Assembly: GCA_040756715.1 (NCBI GenBank)
Contig: JBFLYE010000181.1
Coordinates: 1-7,937 of the forward strand
Direction of reading: 5' to 3'
DNA length: 7,937 bases
Origin: JBFLYE01 sp040756715 [NCBI: bacterium]
Lineage (GTDB): Bacteria; UBA9089; UBA9088
Part shown: positions 5,106 to 7,937 of the stretch, piece by piece
How the letters are laid out: each line of letters begins with the position of its first letter
Numbering within the stretch: the first letter of the stretch is position 1
The notes under the pieces: model-generated
What the model saw: only the letters and a program-made list of their open reading frames with translations
What the model was told of the DNA's origin: nothing
The model's database searches: none
Made by a program: the position numbers and the translations under genes

Positions 5106-6605
5106 CTATTTGGTATAGGATTTTGCTATCCTTACCTTTCCCTTTTTCTTAAGCCAATCATACCAATTCCCTAAGATTCTATCCCTCTTTTTAGCTAATG
5201 CATAACCCCTTATTTCTTTATATTCCTCCTTAAACCTTTTTTCTTCGGATGACAGGAATTTATTAACCCTTATGATATGAAAGCCAAACCCTGTTTTTGT
5301 TACGGTGGAAACCTCATTTTCCTTTAAAGAGAAGATAACCTCGGAAAGCTCAGGGGCAATAAACCTTCCATAGGCTACCTCGCTGTTTAATTTCTCAAGC
5401 AAATCCCTGTTTTCCTTTGTATCGGTTCCCGAAAGGACAAGCTTTGGAAGTATTCCAATCCTTCCTTGATACCTTTTTGAAAAGCTACCATTGGAATAAA
5501 GGGAAACACCCTGTTCAAATGTTAGTGTTCCGCCTCTTATCTTTTCTAAAACAAGGTCTGCTGTTTTTGATGCACTTCCAATTGCTTCGTCTTCATTCCT
5601 TAATTCTTTTTTTATCTCTTCTTCTGCCTCTTTTAATGTCTTTGGAACATCGGGCTTTTTCTCTTCGCATTTAATGATATGATAGCCAAATCTTGTCTTT
5701 ACAATATCGGATATTCTCCCTGGCTCTAAGGCATAAGCGGCCTTTTCAAAATCAGGGTCCATCCTTCCTGGGCCAAAAAATCCTAAGTCTCCACCGTTAA
5801 CCTTTGAGGGGCAATCTGAATTATTCTTGGCAAGCTCGGAAAAATCAGCACCACTCCTTAGCTGTTGCATAATGGAAGAAATCCTATTTTTCGCTGCCGT
5901 ATCTTGCTCCTTTGTTGGCTTTGGAGGAACAAAAACAAGGATGTGCCGAACCCTTATGTCTCCTGGCTTTTTGTAATTATCCTTAAATTCATCATATTGC
6001 TCCTTTATCCTTTTAGAAGAAACATAGAATGTTGGATCAATAAGAATATGGGAGACATCTGCCTGCTTATAATTATCATTAAAAAACTCCCTAATTTCAA
6101 AGTTTGTAACATCAATTGGGTCACAAACAATGCTTTCCATCTTTGAGATTAAAAGCTCATCCCTTACCTCATTTTCTTTGGCTCTCCAATATGCTGAATT
6201 CCAAACTTTTCTTGCCTGCTGATATGTTGCATCATCGGGAAATGAAAGTCTCATTGCCTGAATTACCTCTTTATCTGTTACAGAAAGACCCATCTTCTTT
6301 GCCTCTTTGAATAAAAGCTTTCTCTTTATTACCTCATCCAATGCCCTTTTATCAAGGTCAGGAATCATAGACTCATCAAAATCCTTAAACCTTTGTTTAT
6401 ACCTTTCTACTATCCTTCCCTTTGATTCCCTATACTCAATCTCGGTAATCTCCTTTCCATCTATTGAGCCATACAAAGGCTCTTTGCTTTTATACTGGCT
6501 TCCTGTCTGTCTCATTCCCCAGCTTATGAATATTGTTCCAATCACAAAGCTTATCATCAAAGCCCAAAATATTGGTTTTGCCTTTCTCCTTAATACCCTT
6601 ATCAT
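5106..6605 (-). CDS. Membrane-anchored parvulin-type peptidyl-prolyl isomerase (SurA/PpiD-like)
   Basis: A 499-aa protein with a short basic N-terminus and one membrane segment (residues about 12-30, IFWALMISFVIGTIFISWG). This anchors it in the inner membrane with the rest in the periplasm, as in PpiD. A SurA-type chaperone region follows (about 45-200; SIDGKEITEIEY, then LDEVIKRKLLFKEAKKMGLSVTD). A full parvulin domain is at about 217-312, with RHILV, GADFSELAKNNSDCPSK, GGDLGFFGPGRM and FGYHIIK. A second, degenerate parvulin-like half is at about 370-447; it keeps FSLKENEVSTV and FGFHIIRV but lacks the GGDLG part. Role: folding of outer-membrane or exported proteins through prolyl isomerisation. 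The start ATG has only AGG three bases upstream and a strong promoter almost adjoining. It lies downstream of rsmD after a 171-base gap, so it is probably transcribed from its own promoter. Confidence 0.88.
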   Translation of the reverse strand: MIRVLRRKAKPIFWALMISFVIGTIFISWGMRQTGSQYKSKEPLYGSIDGKEITEIEYRESKGRIVERYKQRFKDFDESMIPDLDKRALDEVIKRKLLFKEAKKMGLSVTDKEVIQAMRLSFPDDATYQQARKVWNSAYWRAKENEVRDELLISKMESIVCDPIDVTNFEIREFFNDNYKQADVSHILIDPTFYVSSKRIKEQYDEFKDNYKKPGDIRVRHILVFVPPKPTKEQDTAAKNRISSIMQQLRSGADFSELAKNNSDCPSKVNGGDLGFFGPGRMDPDFEKAAYALEPGRISDIVKTRFGYHIIKCEEKKPDVPKTLKEAEEEIKKELRNEDEAIGSASKTADLVLEKIRGGTLTFEQGVSLYSNGSFSKRYQGRIGILPKLVLSGTDTKENRDLLEKLNSEVAYGRFIAPELSEVIFSLKENEVSTVTKTGFGFHIIRVNKFLSSEEKRFKEEYKEIRGYALAKKRDRILGNWYDWLKKKGKVRIAKSYTK

Positions 6606-6614
6606 AGCCTAAAG

Positions 6615-6642
6615 ATTATCTTTATACATCTCCTCGTGTCAA
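6615..6642 (-). promoter_or_regulatory. Sigma70-type promoter for the PpiD-like gene
   Basis: On the minus strand TTGACA (complement of 6637-6642) is followed after 16 bases by GATAAT (complement of 6615-6620). That is a perfect -35 and a five-of-six -10. Transcription would start near 6608, about three bases before the ATG at 6603-6605. The mRNA would be leaderless or nearly so, with at most AGG as a ribosome signal. The match is much better than at the other gene starts in this window. Confidence 0.6.
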
Positions 6643-6776
6643 GGATTTTCTAGGGGAATAAAATAAAAAAACTACTCTCAGGCGTTTCTGTAAAAATTTA
6701 GCAAATTTTAATCTTAAGTGCTTGTAAATCAATATGTTACAAAGTTTTTTGTTTCATTATCGTAAGTCTTTTATTT

Positions 6777-7364
6777 TCAAAGGATTATAAAAAAATTACG
6801 GGAGCTCTGTGAGAAGCTGTTATCCCAAACTCCGGATTTTACATAAAAAGAAAGCATTGTTTCGCCAAAGGATTTTTGCCTTTCTAAAACAAAAGAGCCA
6901 ATTTTTTCTTCTATCTTCTCCTTTTTATGATGCTGGGCGATGAGCATTCCATCATCTTTTAGCATTGCTTTTTTATCTATTAGATAAAGCGTTTTATTTA
7001 CAAGGAAATCTCTATAGGGAGGGCCAAGAAAGATAATGTCAAAGGAATCCTTTAGCTTCAAAGAGAAAACATTTGCTGTAATAACCCTTGCATTATCCAT
7101 TTTAAGCCTTTTTAAAACCTCCCTTATTTTCTTTGCCTGTTCCCTATCCCTTTCCACAAAAACACAATAGCTTGCCCCTTTTGATAATGCCTCAATGCCA
7201 CAAGCGCCTGTCCCGGCATAAAGGTCAAGGAAATATGCTCCCTTTAGCTTTGGCTCTATTGATGAAAATAGGGATTTTTTTACCCTGGCAAGGATTGGCC
7301 TGGTTTTTAAGCTTGGGCCTGGAATTTCTGCTTTCTTCTTAATCCCTCCAATTACTCTTGGCAT
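6777..7364 (-). CDS. rsmD: RsmD-type 16S rRNA (guanine-N2) methyltransferase
   Basis: A 195-aa SAM-dependent methyltransferase of the family that modifies G966 of 16S rRNA (E. coli numbering). It begins MPRVIGG, followed by the family element TRPILARVKKSLF (21-33, usually TRPTxDRVxExLF). The SAM-binding motif I DLYAGTGACGIEALSKGA is at 47-64, and FVERD (69-73) is the acidic ribose-binding strand end. FGETMLSFY (166-174) corresponds to the usual GxTxLSFY near the C-terminus. Motif IV, normally DPPY, reads GPPY (114-117) because the codon is GGC rather than GAC. This removes an Asp that lies in the active site, so activity is uncertain. The last 15 or so residues (DNSFSQSSRNFFIIL) extend past the family's usual end. 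The ATG at 7364 suits the conserved start. It lies downstream of the GT9 gene, with repeat copy B between. Confidence 0.88.
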   Translation of the reverse strand: MPRVIGGIKKKAEIPGPSLKTRPILARVKKSLFSSIEPKLKGAYFLDLYAGTGACGIEALSKGASYCVFVERDREQAKKIREVLKRLKMDNARVITANVFSLKLKDSFDIIFLGPPYRDFLVNKTLYLIDKKAMLKDDGMLIAQHHKKEKIEEKIGSFVLERQKSFGETMLSFYVKSGVWDNSFSQSSRNFFIIL

Positions 7365-7383
7365 AATGTAACCATAATTCGTA

Positions 7384-7526
7384 TGTGTTTAGCTGTTTAA
7401 GAAATTTTGAATTCTAAATTTTGAATTTTGGATTGAAGGTTAAGTTTTATAAAATTTTTCCCCTTTTAATTCAAAATTCAACATTCAAAATTCATAATTT
7501 TATAAAGCGTTGTGGAATTAACTATA
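7384..7526. repeat. Intergenic repeat, copy B (between GT9 gene and rsmD)
   Basis: It shares its blocks with 4482-4630. The 24-nt right-hand block (7503-7526) overlaps the last two codons and stop of the GT9 gene. Internally it is quasi-palindromic: TTTTGAATTTTG (7419-7430) faces TTCAAAATTCAAC and TTCAAAATTC further right. Copy A contains the GT9-tail block without the GT9 gene, so copy A looks like a duplicated and rearranged derivative of this arrangement, or both derive from one repeat family. Confidence 0.75.
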
Positions 7527-7937
7527 AATTCCAAGCATCTTTATCGCAGGAATGGTAATATCATTTTCTGTAATTAGCTTCATACAATTAAAGTGTCCCT
7601 TTGGGCATTTTTGGGGTCCATGTGGGCTACAGGGACGGCAAGGAATGGATTTTTCAACAATTATGGCAGAGCTAGTTTTATAAGGACCAAAGCCCATTTC
7701 AACTGTTGTAGGGCCAAGAATAACTATTGTTTTTTTATTTAAGCCATAGGCTAGGTGGATTATTCCCGTATCATTCCCAATAATAAGAGAACATCTTTCA
7801 AAAAATAGGGGGAGCTCTGAAATGCTTATTTTTCCACAGGCAATTATGGGCTTATTTCTTGCCATTGCCTGGATTTTATAGGCTTCATTTAAATCAGACA
7901 CCCCTCCAAAGATAATTGCCTTTGCTTTGTATTGAGC
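7518..7937 (-). CDS. GT9 heptosyltransferase-like glycosyltransferase, C-terminal part (runs off the window)
   Basis: There are 139 codons before the window edge, and the frame is open up to base 7937. The GTG at 7901 is an internal codon (GG-V-SD), not a start. Full GT9 enzymes are about 330-350 aa, so over half lies outside. Seen in order: IIFGGVSD at 8-15, an ELPLFFERCSLIIGNDTGIIHLA stretch (about 41-63) with the family's NDTG..HLA nucleotide-sugar-binding motif, VILGPT, FGPY, and a Cys-rich CRPC....CPKGHF.CM segment (about 100-119) typical of LPS heptosyltransferase II-like members. The role is transfer of heptose or a related sugar from an ADP/NDP donor to lipopolysaccharide core on the cytoplasmic side of the inner membrane. 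The sugar cannot be fixed from this part. The stop at 7518-7520 falls inside repeat copy B. Confidence 0.88.
   Translation of the reverse strand, partial: AQYKAKAIIFGGVSDLNEAYKIQAMARNKPIIACGKISISELPLFFERCSLIIGNDTGIIHLAYGLNKKTIVILGPTTVEMGFGPYKTSSAIIVEKSIPCRPCSPHGPQKCPKGHFNCMKLITENDITIPAIKMLGIYS

Noticed and set aside
5417-6612. Plus-strand open frames opposite the PpiD-like gene
   Set aside because: They are low-complexity antisense readings. The minus-strand gene has clear parvulin motifs throughout.
6606-6626. Short upstream frame MYKDNL ahead of the foldase start
   Set aside because: The ATG directly abuts GAGGAG with no spacing and lies within the predicted promoter, so it would not be transcribed from that promoter.

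Overview
The window is AT-rich bacterial DNA, probably from a Gram-negative-type bacterium. It encodes a heptosyltransferase-like GT9 protein, a membrane-anchored parvulin chaperone of the SurA/PpiD kind and a Wzx-like polysaccharide flippase, all of which fit an outer membrane with surface glycans. Shine-Dalgarno sequences are mostly weak, and the gaps are full of short ATTTAGGA-like and ATTCAAAA-like repeats. This style is seen in metagenome-derived candidate phyla such as Omnitrophota-like lineages. That placement is an impression only, because no rRNA or marker tree is available here.

Left part, plus strand (1-1978): a perfect 29-bp fold-back palindrome sits at the very edge, inside the remains of a GNAT acetyltransferase gene. 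Next come a 66-bp inverted-repeat element and an intact 521-aa flippase. The 3' end of the flippase overlaps the severed head of a four-helix-bundle (23S rRNA IVS-type) protein gene embedded in nested inverted repeats. GNAT and flippase together suggest the edge of a surface-glycan cluster.

Centre (1994-4455): two tandem DUF502 membrane-protein paralogues and an HU-family protein form a plus-strand operon. The second DUF502 stop overlaps the HU start. The HU gene converges on a minus-strand RluA/RluD-family pseudouridine synthase, and inverted ATTTAGGA-type repeat arms lie between and inside their 3' ends. The paralogues share an 88-nt tract with no differences, which points to recent gene conversion.

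Relic zone (4456-5105): there is no intact gene. It holds an intergenic repeat copy, then the first two dozen codons of hisA (with an 8-nt loss) joined directly to the C-terminal part of a GT4 glycosyltransferase (with a 14-nt loss).

Right part, minus strand (5106-7937): a GT9 heptosyltransferase-like gene (5' end beyond the window), rsmD and a PpiD/SurA-like foldase, read in that order. A second copy of the intergenic repeat lies between GT9 and rsmD, and a good sigma70-type promoter lies almost on top of the foldase start codon.

I found no CRISPR array, tRNA, rRNA, transposase or recognisable defence system. The unusual content is genome debris and repeats shaping gene ends, plus departures from family consensus in the HU arm tip and in the RsmD motif IV.
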